Assembly: GCA_963665075.1 (NCBI GenBank)
Contig: OY762063.1
Span: 682,001-746,000, forward strand
Source: JAPULR01 sp963665075
GTDB lineage: Bacteria > Chloroflexota > Dehalococcoidia > Lucifugimonadales > GCA-2712585
Direction of reading: 5' to 3'
Length of the DNA: 64,000 bases
The position numbers were made by a program, and so were the translations under genes. Positions 33,045-41,789 of the stretch are shown here, in pieces (the stretch's first letter is position 1; each line of letters begins with the position of its first letter). Under the pieces are notes generated by a model that worked only from the letters and a program-made list of their open reading frames with translations, searched no databases and was not told the DNA's origin.

Positions 33045-33968
33045 ATGGAACAGTTCGACGTTATCATCCTTGGCGGCGGCGCCGCCGGCCTCAGCGCCGG
33101 CCTATATTCCACCAGGGCCATGCAGAAGACCCTCATTCTGGAAAAGCTCGGCTACGGCGGCCAGATCCTCGTCACCGACGAAATTGAAAACTACCCCGGT
33201 TTCCCCGAAGGCGTCAAAGGCCCGGAACTCTCCGTAATGTTTGAACAGCAGACCCGTCGCTTCGGCGCCGACATGCGCTTCGAGGAAGTCGAAGGCGTCG
33301 AGAATCTCGACCAACCCCTCAAGCTCGTCCACACCTCCGAGGGCGCCTACGCCGGCAAGACGGTCATCATCGCCGCCGGCGGCTCCCACAAGAAGCTCGG
33401 CGTCCCCGGCGAAGACGAACTATCAGGACGCGGCGTCTCCTACTGCGCCGTCTGCGACGCCAACTTCTTCCGCGGCCAGGACGTGGTCGTGGTCGGCGGC
33501 GGGGACGCTGCCCTCGACGAAGGCGGCTACCTCTCCGGCATCGTCAACAAGGTCACCGTCATCCACCGCCGCGACGAACTCCGCGCCAGCAAGATCCTCC
33601 AGGAACGCGCCTTCGCCAACCCCAAGATGGACTTCCTATGGAGCCACGTCGTCGAGAAATTCCAGGGCGAACCCGACCTGGACAACGCCCTCGTCCGCAA
33701 CCTCAAGACCCAGGAAGTCTACCAATACCCCACCGCCGGCGCCTTCATATATATAGGCTTCGAATCCAACAGCGGCTTCCTCAAGGGCCACGTCCCACTG
33801 GACGAATTCGGACACGTCTACACCGACATCTCGATGGCCACCGAAATCCCCGGCGTCTACGCCTGCGGCGACATCCGCGTCAACTCCGACCGGCAGCTAG
33901 GCAACGCCGTCGGCGACGGCATCACCGCCGCCCTCTCCGCCTACCACTACCTCACCGAAGGCGAATAA
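33045..33968 (+). CDS. trxB: Thioredoxin reductase
   Basis: A 307-residue FAD/NAD(P)H disulfide reductase. The FAD motif is ILGGGAAGLSAGLYSTRA. The redox-active pair is CAVC (C134, C137) in VSYCAVCDANFF. The NADPH motif is VVVGGGDAALDEGGYL, where most TrxB have GGGDSAxEEA. The C-terminal CGDIR...RQLGNAVGDGITAA is the FAD-binding end. It reduces thioredoxin. It lies 25 nt after the epimerase gene and is probably the last gene of that short operon. Confidence 0.93.
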   Translation: MEQFDVIILGGGAAGLSAGLYSTRAMQKTLILEKLGYGGQILVTDEIENYPGFPEGVKGPELSVMFEQQTRRFGADMRFEEVEGVENLDQPLKLVHTSEGAYAGKTVIIAAGGSHKKLGVPGEDELSGRGVSYCAVCDANFFRGQDVVVVGGGDAALDEGGYLSGIVNKVTVIHRRDELRASKILQERAFANPKMDFLWSHVVEKFQGEPDLDNALVRNLKTQEVYQYPTAGAFIYIGFESNSGFLKGHVPLDEFGHVYTDISMATEIPGVYACGDIRVNSDRQLGNAVGDGITAALSAYHYLTEGE

Positions 33969-34621
33969 CCCCCCTCTTCTCCCTTCCCCCTCGCAAAACT
34001 CCGTCATTCCCGCGAAAGCGGGAATCCAGGGGTGATGGGCAAGGGGGTAAACAAGCCGCTCACTCTGAGCCTGTCGAAGGGTCGAGCGCCCCCCGTCATT
34101 CCCGCATTTTCCCCGTCATTCCCGCGCAGGCGGGAATCCAGGGGTGATGGGCAAGGGGGTAAACAAGCCGCTCACCCTGAGCCTGTCGAAGGGTCGAGCG
34201 CCCCCCGTCATTCCCGCATTTTCCCCGTCATTCCCGCATTTTCCCCGTCATTCCCGCGCAGGCGGGAATCCAGGAGTGATGGGCAAGGGGGTAAACAAGC
34301 CGCTCACCCTGAGCCTGTCGAAGGGTCGAGCGCCCCCCGTCATTCCCGCATTTTCCCCGTCATTCCCGCATTTTCCCCGTCATTCCCGCGCAGGCGGGAA
34401 TCCAGGGGTGATGGGCAAGGGGGTAAACAAGCCGCTCACCCTGAGCCTGTCGAAGGGTCGAGCGGGCCTCCCCTCCCCCTGTAGGGGCGACCGGCCGGTC
34501 GCCCCTACAACCCCATCGCCAACCTGTTCACTCCTTCCGTCATTCCTCCCCTTTTCGTCATTCCTGCCAAAGCAGGAACCCACGGCCGCGCGGGGCGGGG
34601 CCGGGCTTCCCAAAACCCAAC
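33969..34621. repeat. Tandem repeat block downstream of trxB
   Basis: No gene. A composite unit (GTGATGGGCAAGGGGGTAAA, then CCCTGAGCCTGTCGAAGGG, then CATTCCCGC-type palindromes) occurs four times, starting near 34031, 34143, 34275 and 34407. The periods are 112, 132 and 132 nt; the longer ones contain an extra CATTTTCCCCGTCATTCCCG. The 28-bp palindrome (34481-34508) and a CATTCCTGCCAAAGCAGGAA hairpin follow. Confidence 0.9.
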
Positions 34622-34648
34622 AAAAAAGAGGCGGCCATTCCAGCCGCC
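34622..34648 (-). terminator. Intrinsic terminator of the A-type carrier gene
   Basis: On the minus strand, GGCGGC, a 7-nt loop, GCCGCC and then a run of six T after TC. It lies 28 nt downstream of the stop at 34676. Confidence 0.75.
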
Positions 34649-34675
34649 CCTTCCAATTCAAATCCCTATAACGGA

Positions 34676-35059
34676 CTAATGCCCGCCGCAGCCGCCTCCC
34701 CCACAACCGCCGCCACCGCAGCCGCCCGCGCCGCAGGCGCACCCGCCGGAACCGCAGCCACCACCCCCGGCCGGATAATCCGGGTTCGTAATCAGGAACC
34801 CCACCCTCGTGAAATCCTCCACGAAGTCAATCGTCGCCTTCTCCAGAAACGGCGCACTGTCCGAATCCACCAGAAACCGGATACCGCTCCTGTCCAACTC
34901 GCTGTCGTCCGGCTGATTCTCCTCCTCCAGCGTCAGCATATACTGCACGCCGCCGTGTCCGTTCGGCAGCGCAATCACCCGCAGAGGCGCGTCCGCCTTC
35001 CCCTCCTCCTCCAAAACCTCCCTGATCTTCTCTGCCGCAATGTCCGTAATCTCAAGCAT
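34676..35059 (-). CDS. A-type Fe-S carrier-like protein (IscA/ErpA/HesB) with Gly/Cys tail
   Basis: About 127 residues from ATG 35059. MLEITDIAAEKIREVLEEEG and the core beta fold match A-type iron-sulfur carriers. The first conserved cysteine (usually GGCSG) is replaced: the segment reads PNGHGGVQYML. The normal C-terminal CGCG is expanded into a Gly-rich tail with six cysteines (GGGGCGSGGCACGAGGCGGGG...GGH). Metal binding may therefore rest on the tail. A terminator follows closely. It is monocistronic. Confidence 0.82.
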   Translation of the reverse strand: MLEITDIAAEKIREVLEEEGKADAPLRVIALPNGHGGVQYMLTLEEENQPDDSELDRSGIRFLVDSDSAPFLEKATIDFVEDFTRVGFLITNPDYPAGGGGCGSGGCACGAGGCGGGGCGGGGCGGH

Positions 35060-35482
35060 TGTGAACTCCCCCGCCATTCAGCATGAACTGTTGATTCACC
35101 TTATCAGCAACCACCCCAACTTGTCAACGACTTCCCCCTCTAACCATACCGTCATTCCGGCGCAAGCCGGAATCCAGTCCCTTCTTTATATCATCTACGT
35201 GACGACATCCCTCTCCCCCACCCCTAACCCTGAACCCAATCCACTCTCCCCCCTAACCCTGAGCCCAATCCACTCCCCCGCTCACCCTGAGCCTGTCGAA
35301 GGGTCGAGCGTCCCCAACCTACCGTCCCCTCCGTCATTCCCGCGCAGGCGGGAATCCATCTTCTCTATTAAGGTAGGGTGTCCTTGATTTTCTCAGTGGC
35401 TATCTTCGCCACAGTGACGCGGAAGCAATGACGCCGCATGGTCATTTCTGCCCGTTCGGCCCCCGCGGCATTGTCTACCCTC
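35060..35482. repeat. Intergenic palindromic repeats
   Basis: No gene seen between the A-type carrier gene and the small protein. It holds CATTCCGGCGCAAGCCGGAAT (about 35153), CCCTGAGCCTGTCGAAGGG (about 35287) and CATTCCCGCGCAGGCGGGAAT (about 35335). Confidence 0.7.
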
Positions 35483-35650
35483 CTAGAGAAACCTCATAAC
35501 CGATGCAACGGCGGCAATGCCCAAGAACTGGACCGCCACCATCCACTTGATGAGACGAACTTCCAGTTGACCGAGATCAGCCTTTGTCGCCAAGTGGGGA
35601 AGGGTCGCTTCTATCTTTGTCACACGCTCTTCCAAGGTCTCGGTGGTCAT
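35483..35650 (-). CDS. Small coiled-coil/membrane protein, 55 residues
   Basis: A short minus-strand gene with a perfect AGGAGG 9 nt before its ATG. The product has an acidic amphipathic N-terminus (TTETLEERVTKIEATLPHL), then ATKADLGQLEVRLIKWM, and a C-terminal membrane helix (VAVQFLGIAAVASVMRFL). The layout resembles small coiled-coil plus single-TM proteins such as XhlA-like or DUF1640-like ones. The function is unknown. It is divergent from the ribosomal operon promoter. Confidence 0.72.
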   Translation of the reverse strand: MTTETLEERVTKIEATLPHLATKADLGQLEVRLIKWMVAVQFLGIAAVASVMRFL

Positions 35651-35722
35651 GGCCTATCCTCCTGAACTGATGCCTCTGAATTATGGCGAAAGTTAACAGG
35701 GCCTGTCAATAATTCCTGCAAG

Positions 35723-35751
35723 TTGACACCCACCCCAAATCCCTGTAAAAT
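35723..35751 (+). promoter_or_regulatory. Promoter of the ribosomal super-operon
   Basis: Perfect TTGACA (35723-35728), a 17-nt spacer and TAAAAT (35746-35751), 34 nt before the rpsL GTG. The next gene-free gap with room for another promoter is small, so this one may drive much of the 21-kb run. Confidence 0.75.
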
Positions 35752-35785
35752 TCCCGACTGTCCCAACGGATAGCGAGGTATATCT

Positions 35786-36205
35786 GTGCCTACCATAAAC
35801 CAACTTGTTAGAAAGGGCCGAAAAAAGGCCCGCAAGAAGTCCAAGTCGCCCGCCATGCATTGGATTCACAACGCCTTGAAAAACAAGGTCATCTGGAGCA
35901 AGGGCGCCCCTCAACGCAGGGGCGTATGCGTGCAGGTCAGAACCATGACCCCCAAGAAGCCCAACTCCGCCCTCCGCAAAATCGCCCGCGTGCGACTCAC
36001 CAACGGCTTCGAAGTCACCGCCTACATCCCCGGCGAAGGCCACAACCTCCAGGAGCACTCCGTCGTCATGATTCGCGGCGGAAGGGTAAAAGACCTCCCC
36101 GGCGTCCGCTACCACGTCGTCCGCGGCACCCTCGACTGCGAGGGCGTCGAAGGCCGCATGAGAGGCCGCAGCAAGTACGGCTCCTCCAGGCCGCGGAGAA
36201 GGTAG
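35786..36205 (+). CDS. rpsL: 30S ribosomal protein S12
   Basis: 139 residues; decoding-centre protein and target of streptomycin resistance. PTINQLVRKGRKKA and TPKKPNSALRKIARVRL are standard. Between KSPA and APQRRGVC lies an insertion of roughly 17 residues (MHWIHNALKNKVIWSKG) absent from E. coli S12; similar insertions occur in some phyla. GTG start with GAGG 7 nt upstream. First gene of the run. Confidence 0.97.
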   Translation: MPTINQLVRKGRKKARKKSKSPAMHWIHNALKNKVIWSKGAPQRRGVCVQVRTMTPKKPNSALRKIARVRLTNGFEVTAYIPGEGHNLQEHSVVMIRGGRVKDLPGVRYHVVRGTLDCEGVEGRMRGRSKYGSSRPRRR

Positions 36206-36211
36206 CCCGCC

Positions 36212-36682
36212 ATGTCACGCAGACGAAGGGCCGAACGCCGGCCCTGCCCTCCCGACCCCCGCTTCAACAGCGTGGAGCTTTCCCGCTTCATCAACCGCGT
36301 AATGACCCGCGGCAAGAAGACCCTCGCCCAGCGCATCGTCTACGGCGCCCTCGACACCGTCGCCCAGGAAACCCGTCGCGAACCTATGGAAGTATTTGAC
36401 AAGGCCCTGGAAAACACCAGGCCCCTCCTGGAAGTCAAGCCCCGCCGCGTCGGCGGCGCCACCTACCAGGTCCCCATCGAGGTCCCCTCCAACCGCAGCG
36501 AGGCCCTCGCCATGCGCTGGCTCATAACCGCCGCCCGCGCCCGACGCAACATGCCCATGCAGCGCCGGCTCGCCCTCGAACTCATGGACGCCGCCCGCTC
36601 CGAGGGCCCCGCCGTCAAACGCAAAGAAGACCTGCACAGAATGGCAGAGGCCAACCGCGCCTTCGTCCACTACAGGTGGTAG
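36212..36682 (+). CDS. rpsG: 30S ribosomal protein S7
   Basis: 156 residues; binds the 3' major domain of 16S rRNA. SRRRRAERRPCPPDP, MTRGKKTLAQRIVYGAL, KPRRVGGATYQVPIEV and HRMAEANRAFVHYRW are conserved. Starts 6 nt after rpsL. Confidence 0.97.
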   Translation: MSRRRRAERRPCPPDPRFNSVELSRFINRVMTRGKKTLAQRIVYGALDTVAQETRREPMEVFDKALENTRPLLEVKPRRVGGATYQVPIEVPSNRSEALAMRWLITAARARRNMPMQRRLALELMDAARSEGPAVKRKEDLHRMAEANRAFVHYRW

Positions 36683-36721
36683 GGGGAAGTCGCCAAAAGC
36701 CCGCGCCCCAGGCCTCACGCC

Positions 36722-38782
36722 ATGTCTAAGCCCCTTCCTATAAGCAGGGTCCGTAACATCGGATTCATCGCACACATTGACGCCGGCAAGACCACCGTCA
36801 CCGAGCGCGCTTTGTACGTCACCGGCCGCACCTACAAGATAGGCCAGGTTGACCTCGGCACCGCCGTCATGGACTGGATGCCCCAGGAGCGCGAGCGCGG
36901 CATCACCATCACCGCCGCCGCCACCACCACCCTCTGGCAGGACCACCAGATAAATGTCATCGACACCCCCGGCCACGTGGACTTCACCGCCGAGGTGGAA
37001 CGAAGCCTCCGCGTCCTCGACGGCGGCGTGGTAGTCCTCGATTCCGTCGCCGGCGTCCAGCCCCAGTCCGAAACCGTTTGGCGTCAGGCTGACAAGTACC
37101 ACGTCCCCCGCATATGTTTCGTCAACAAGATGGACCGGGTCGGCGCCGACTTCGAGCGCACCATCCAGACCATGCGACACCGGCTCAACGCCAACCCCCT
37201 CGCCGTCCAGATGCCCATCGGCGAAGAAGCCGACTACGAAGGCGTCATGGACCTCATGCGAGAACGCGCCTACTATTGGAACGGCGGCGCCAGCCCCGAG
37301 GAAGGCCCCATCCCCTCCGAGCGCGTCGACGACTTCCAACGCTACCGGGACGCCATGATTGAGCGCATCGTCGAAACCGAAGACAGCCTCATGATCCGCT
37401 ACCTGGAAGGCGAGGACATCCCCGTGGACGACCTCAAGAGCGCCCTCCGCAAGGCTACCATCGCCCAGCAACTCGTTCCCGTCCTGTGCGGCAGCGCCCT
37501 CAAGACCTACGGCGTCCAGCCCCTCCTCGACGCCGTCGTCGACTATCTCCCCTCACCCGCCGACGTGCCCTCCGTGGAAGGCGAAAACCCCGACACCGAC
37601 GAAATCGAAGTCCGTCCCGCCCACCCCAACGCCCCCTTCTCCGCCCTCGCCATGAAAGTCACCACCGACCCCTACGTGGGTCGGCTCGTTTATCTCCGCG
37701 TTTATTCCGGCTCCGTCAAGTCCGGCGCGATGGTCTACAACGCCACCAAAGGACGCCGCGAGCGCTTGGGGCGCATCCTCCAGATGCACGCCAACCACCG
37801 GCAGGAAGTCGCCGAAATCGGCGCCGGCCACATCGCCGCCGCCATCGGCCTCAAAAGCACCTTCACCGGCGACACCATCTGCGACCAGGACCACCCCGTC
37901 ATCCTCGAACCCCCCACCTTCCCCACCCCCGTCATCTCCCTCGCCATCGAACCCATTTCCCAGGCCGACCGCGACAAGCTCATCGATTCCATAGGCAAGC
38001 TCGTCGAGGAAGACCCCACTTTCATCGTCCGCCACGACGAAGAAACAGGCCAGACCGTCATCTCCGGCATGGGCGAGCTTCACCTGGAAGTCTTCGTAGA
38101 CCGCCTCCGCCGCGAATTCGGCGTCGCCGCCAACGTGGGCCGGCCCAAAGTCTCCTACCGCGAGACCGCCACCAACCCGTCCCGCGCCCAGGGGCGCTTC
38201 GTCCGCCAGACCGGCGGCCACGGACAGTACGGCGACGTCGTCCTGGAAATCGAACCATTGGAACGCGGCGAGGGCCTTATATTTGAAAGCAAAATCACCG
38301 GCGGCGCCATTCCCCAGCAGTTCATCAGACCCGTCGAGCAGGGCGTCCGCCAGGCCGCCGAAAATGGCTCCGTCGCCGGCTACCAGGTCGTTGACATGAA
38401 GGTCACCCTCATAGACGGCAGCTTCCACGCCGTCGACTCCTCCGAAATCGCCTTCCGCGCCGCCGGTTCTATGGCCTTCAAGGAAGCCTTCCGAAAGGGC
38501 AAGCCCATCCTCCTCGAACCCATCATGGAGATGGAAGTCGTCACCCCCGCCGAATTTCTCGGCTCCGTCCTCGGCGACCTCAACTCCCGCCGCGCCCAGA
38601 TCCAGAACATCGAAGGCGGCGACGCCATCCAGCAGATTCGCGTCCTCGTTCCCCTCGCGGAATCCTTCAGATACGCCGGCGTCCTCCGCTCCATCACCCA
38701 GGGCCGCGCCTCCCACACTATGGAATTCAAGTATTATCAGCCCGTCCCCAGCGGGCACGTCCAGGAAATCATCAACCGTTAG
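36722..38782 (+). CDS. fusA: Elongation factor G
   Basis: A 686-residue translocation GTPase. G1 is AHIDAGKTTVTERAL, G2/G3 are RERGITITAA and DTPGHVDFT, G4 is NKMDR. Domain IV has GGHGQYGDVVLEIEP, and the end is HTMEFKYYQPVP. tuf, often found between fusA and rpsJ, is absent here; rpsJ follows after 16 nt. Confidence 0.97.
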   Translation: MSKPLPISRVRNIGFIAHIDAGKTTVTERALYVTGRTYKIGQVDLGTAVMDWMPQERERGITITAAATTTLWQDHQINVIDTPGHVDFTAEVERSLRVLDGGVVVLDSVAGVQPQSETVWRQADKYHVPRICFVNKMDRVGADFERTIQTMRHRLNANPLAVQMPIGEEADYEGVMDLMRERAYYWNGGASPEEGPIPSERVDDFQRYRDAMIERIVETEDSLMIRYLEGEDIPVDDLKSALRKATIAQQLVPVLCGSALKTYGVQPLLDAVVDYLPSPADVPSVEGENPDTDEIEVRPAHPNAPFSALAMKVTTDPYVGRLVYLRVYSGSVKSGAMVYNATKGRRERLGRILQMHANHRQEVAEIGAGHIAAAIGLKSTFTGDTICDQDHPVILEPPTFPTPVISLAIEPISQADRDKLIDSIGKLVEEDPTFIVRHDEETGQTVISGMGELHLEVFVDRLRREFGVAANVGRPKVSYRETATNPSRAQGRFVRQTGGHGQYGDVVLEIEPLERGEGLIFESKITGGAIPQQFIRPVEQGVRQAAENGSVAGYQVVDMKVTLIDGSFHAVDSSEIAFRAAGSMAFKEAFRKGKPILLEPIMEMEVVTPAEFLGSVLGDLNSRRAQIQNIEGGDAIQQIRVLVPLAESFRYAGVLRSITQGRASHTMEFKYYQPVPSGHVQEIINR

Positions 38783-38798
38783 CAGAGCGTTGAATTAA

Positions 38799-39131
38799 AT
38801 GGTAAGACAGCAAGTCCCGGCCGCAACCTCACAAAAGATTCGAATCGTCCTCAAGGCCTTCGACCACAAGACCTTGGACCTTTCGGCCACCCAGATCGTG
38901 GAAACGGCGGAGCAGACCGGCGCCAACGTCGCCGGCCCCGTTCCCCTGCCCACCCACATCCGACGCTTCTGCGTCATCCGCTCCCCCCACATCGACAAGG
39001 ACTCCCGCGAGCATTTCGAAATCCGCACCCACAAGCGCCTCATCGACATCCTCGAACCCACAGGCAAGACCATCGACGCCCTCACCCGCCTCAACCTTCC
39101 CGCCGGCGTCGACATCTCCATCAAGCTGTAG
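38799..39131 (+). CDS. rpsJ: 30S ribosomal protein S10
   Basis: 110 residues; also a transcription antitermination factor (NusE). KIRIVLKAFDHKTLDLSA, GPVPLPTHIRRFCVIRSPH and FEIRTHKRLIDI are conserved. First gene of the S10 set. Confidence 0.96.
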   Translation: MVRQQVPAATSQKIRIVLKAFDHKTLDLSATQIVETAEQTGANVAGPVPLPTHIRRFCVIRSPHIDKDSREHFEIRTHKRLIDILEPTGKTIDALTRLNLPAGVDISIKL

Positions 39132-39149
39132 AATCGAACTGACGACACG

Positions 39150-39773
39150 ATGATAACCGCAATTTTAGGAAAAAAGCTGGGCATGACCCAGTATATTTAT
39201 GAAGACGGACGAATGGTGCCGGTAACCGTCATCGAGGCCGGCCCCTGCACCGTCACCCAGCTGCGTACCGCCGAAAGGGACGGCTACGAAAGCGCCCAAC
39301 TCGGCTTCGGCGCCAAGCGGAAGCTCAACAAGCCCGCCCGCGGCCATCTCAAGAACAACGGCTCCTTCCGCTTCCTCCGCGAAGTCCCCGTCGCAACCCT
39401 GGACGGGCTGGAAGTGGGCCAGCAAGTAGGCCCCGACATCTTTGAAGCCGGCGAACGCGTGACCGTCGTTGGCTCCTCCCGCGGGCGCGGCTTCGCCGGC
39501 ACCGTCAAGCGCCACGGCTTCGGCGGCGGCGACCGCACCCACGGACAGTCCGACCGCCTCCGCGCCCCAGGCTCCATCGGCATGGGCACCACCCCAGGCC
39601 GCGTCTTCAAAGGAAAGAAGATGTCAGGACACATGGGCAACGTCCGCATCACCGTCAAGAACCTCGAAGTCGTCCACGTCAACCCTGACCGCAACCTTAT
39701 AATGGTCAAGGGCGGCGTCCCCGGCGCCCCCCAAGGCCTCCTCATGGTCAAGAAATTGAAGAAAGGCGCATAG
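39150..39773 (+). CDS. rplC: 50S ribosomal protein L3
   Basis: 207 residues; binds near the 3' end of 23S rRNA. GKKLGMTQYIYEDGRMVPVTVIEAGP at the start, GFAGTVKRHGFGGGDRTHG and GKKMSGHMGNVRITVKNLEVV later. The second ATG-preceded frame gives no conflict. Confidence 0.97.
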   Translation: MITAILGKKLGMTQYIYEDGRMVPVTVIEAGPCTVTQLRTAERDGYESAQLGFGAKRKLNKPARGHLKNNGSFRFLREVPVATLDGLEVGQQVGPDIFEAGERVTVVGSSRGRGFAGTVKRHGFGGGDRTHGQSDRLRAPGSIGMGTTPGRVFKGKKMSGHMGNVRITVKNLEVVHVNPDRNLIMVKGGVPGAPQGLLMVKKLKKGA

Positions 39774-39790
39774 CCGCCCAACAAGTAAAA

Positions 39791-40651
39791 ATGGAACTTC
39801 AACTGCAAAATATCCAGGGCCGCGTCGTCGGCGAAGTCCCCCTCAGCCGCACCCTCTTCGGCGCGCCCTTCAACTCCGACCTCGTCCACCAGGCAATGGT
39901 CATGTACCAGCTTAACCGGCGCCAGGGCACCCACAAGGTCAAGGTGCGAAGCGAAGTCTCCGGCGGCGGCGCCAAACCCTGGCGACAGAAGCACACCGGT
40001 CGCGCCCGCCACGGCAGCATCCGCTCCCCCATCTGGCGCGGCGGCGGCGTCACCTTCGGCCCCCACCCACGCAGCTACCGGCGCGCCATGCCCAAGCGCA
40101 TGCGCCACCTCGCCCTCCGCTGCGTCCTCTCCCAGAAGCTCGAAGCCGGACGCGTCATCCTCGTCGAAGACTTCGACTCCATCACGGGCCGCACCAAGGA
40201 AATGATCCAGGCGTTGAGCAGCCTGAACGCCTCAGGCTCCACCCTCATCGTCACCGGCGCGTCGGAGACCAACGTCATCCGCTCCGCCCGCAACGTCCCC
40301 CGAGTCTGGACCCTCCCCGCCAATCTCCTCAACGCCGGCGAACTCCTCAAGCGCAGCAACCTGATTCTGACCCTCGACGCCCTCCGCCGCGCCGAGGAGC
40401 TTTGGGGCGAAGGCGCCGATGCCGTCCAGGTCCAGCCCGTAGGAACCTCCGACGATGTTCAGGAGGATTTGACGGAAGTCGAACCGGAAGTCATCGACGA
40501 ACCCGCAGAAGCCACTCTGGACGACGAACCCGCAGAAGCTACCGAGGATTCCGTGGAGGCAGCCGCATCCGTTGAAGTCGATGATTCGGCTGAAACCGAA
40601 ACTCCCGTAGAATCCGACGCCGAACCCCAGAAGCGGGAAGGGGAGGCCTAG
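39791..40651 (+). CDS. rplD: 50S ribosomal protein L4 with acidic C-terminal tail
   Basis: 286 residues against the usual ~205. The core (residues 1-215) has GTHKVKVRSEVSGGGAKPWRQKHTGRAR (as separate conserved blocks) and GGGVTFGPHPRSY. Residues ~217-286 form a low-complexity Glu/Asp/Ala/Val tail (DEPAEATLDDEPAEATEDS). The reading frame is clean and ends 5 nt before rplW, so the tail is translated. Its role is unknown; S17 in the same operon has a similar one. Confidence 0.95.
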   Translation: MELQLQNIQGRVVGEVPLSRTLFGAPFNSDLVHQAMVMYQLNRRQGTHKVKVRSEVSGGGAKPWRQKHTGRARHGSIRSPIWRGGGVTFGPHPRSYRRAMPKRMRHLALRCVLSQKLEAGRVILVEDFDSITGRTKEMIQALSSLNASGSTLIVTGASETNVIRSARNVPRVWTLPANLLNAGELLKRSNLILTLDALRRAEELWGEGADAVQVQPVGTSDDVQEDLTEVEPEVIDEPAEATLDDEPAEATEDSVEAAASVEVDDSAETETPVESDAEPQKREGEA

Positions 40652-40656
40652 ACGCC

Positions 40657-40944
40657 ATGCTGGAACTTCAACAAGTCCTCGTCAAACCCCTCATTACCGA
40701 AAAGAGCACCCTCCTTCAGGAGGTCGGCAAGTACGTCTTCCACGTCGCACCCAGGGCCAACAAGGTGCAAATCCGCGAAGCCGTCCAAAAGTCCTTTGGC
40801 GTCGTCGTCATAGATGTTAATATATGCAAGGTGCGCGGCAAGCTCAAGCGCTACGGCCCCAGGCTCTCCCGCACCCCCGATATGAAGAAAGCTATCGTGA
40901 CCCTGCGCCCCGGCGACAGGATCCAGCTGATTGAGGGACTGTAA
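40657..40944 (+). CDS. rplW: 50S ribosomal protein L23
   Basis: 95 residues; sits at the exit tunnel and docks SRP and trigger factor. VLVKPLITEKSTLLQEVGKYVFHV and ANKVQIREAVQKSFGV are conserved. Confidence 0.96.
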   Translation: MLELQQVLVKPLITEKSTLLQEVGKYVFHVAPRANKVQIREAVQKSFGVVVIDVNICKVRGKLKRYGPRLSRTPDMKKAIVTLRPGDRIQLIEGL

Positions 40945-40946
40945 CC

Positions 40947-41786
40947 ATGCCCCTGAGAATACCCAACCCACGAACCCCAGGCACCCGCAACGCGGCGCTG
41001 CCCACCTTCGACGACATCACCCGCAAGACGCCGGAGAAGTCCCTCCTGCGCCCCCTCAAGAAGCACGCCGGACGCAACAACTCCAACCGCATCACCATGC
41101 GTCGCAGAGGCGGCGGCAGCAAGCGCCACTATCGCCTCATCGACTTCAAGCGGAATAAGGACGGCATCCCCGGCACCGTCGTCTCCATCGAGTACGACCC
41201 CAACCGCACCGCCCGCATAGCCCTCATTGCCTACGCCGACGGCGAGAAGCGTTACATCCTCTCCCCCCTCGGCCTCGCGCCCGGCGCCAAGGTCGAATCC
41301 GGCCCCAACGCCGCCATCAGCCCCGGCAACTGCCTCCCCGTCCGCCTCATCCCCACCGGCACCCAGGTCCACAACCTTGAACTCGAAGTCGGCAGAGGCG
41401 CGAAGCTCGTCCGCAGCGCCGGCACCGCCGCCCAGATCCTCTCCCGCGAAGACGTTTATGTCCTCGTCCGCCTGCCCTCCGGCGAAATCCGCCGCGTCCC
41501 CGCCAACTGCCGCGCCACCATCGGACAACTCAGCAATGTTGACCACAAGAACATCATCTGGGGCAAAGCCGGCAAGACCCGACACCGCGGTCGAAGACCC
41601 AAAGTCCGCGGCTCCGCCATGAACCCCAGCGACCACCCCCACGGCGGCGGCGAAGGCAAGGCCGGCATCGGCATGCCCGGCCCCAAGACCCCTTGGGGCA
41701 AGCCCGCCCTCGGATACCGCACCCGCAACAAGCGCAAGCCCACGAACCTTGTCGTCCGCGGTCGGCGCAGGGGAAGGAGAAGATAA
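40947..41786 (+). CDS. rplB: 50S ribosomal protein L2
   Basis: 279 residues; needed for peptidyl transferase and subunit joining. GRNNSNRITMRRRGGG, HNLELEVGRGAKLVRSAGT and the HPHGGGEGKAGIG loop with the functional His are conserved. Confidence 0.97.
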   Translation: MPLRIPNPRTPGTRNAALPTFDDITRKTPEKSLLRPLKKHAGRNNSNRITMRRRGGGSKRHYRLIDFKRNKDGIPGTVVSIEYDPNRTARIALIAYADGEKRYILSPLGLAPGAKVESGPNAAISPGNCLPVRLIPTGTQVHNLELEVGRGAKLVRSAGTAAQILSREDVYVLVRLPSGEIRRVPANCRATIGQLSNVDHKNIIWGKAGKTRHRGRRPKVRGSAMNPSDHPHGGGEGKAGIGMPGPKTPWGKPALGYRTRNKRKPTNLVVRGRRRGRRR

Positions 41787-41789
41787 GCC

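Noticed and set aside
34032..34671. Open frames of 150-175 codons after trxB
   Set aside because: They are translations of the tandem repeats (KPLTLSLSKGRAPPVIPA cycling), not genes.
36215..37471. 418-codon minus-strand frame over rpsG and fusA
   Set aside because: Shadow frame; the plus strand encodes S7 and EF-G without doubt. The same applies to other long antisense frames in the ribosomal run.
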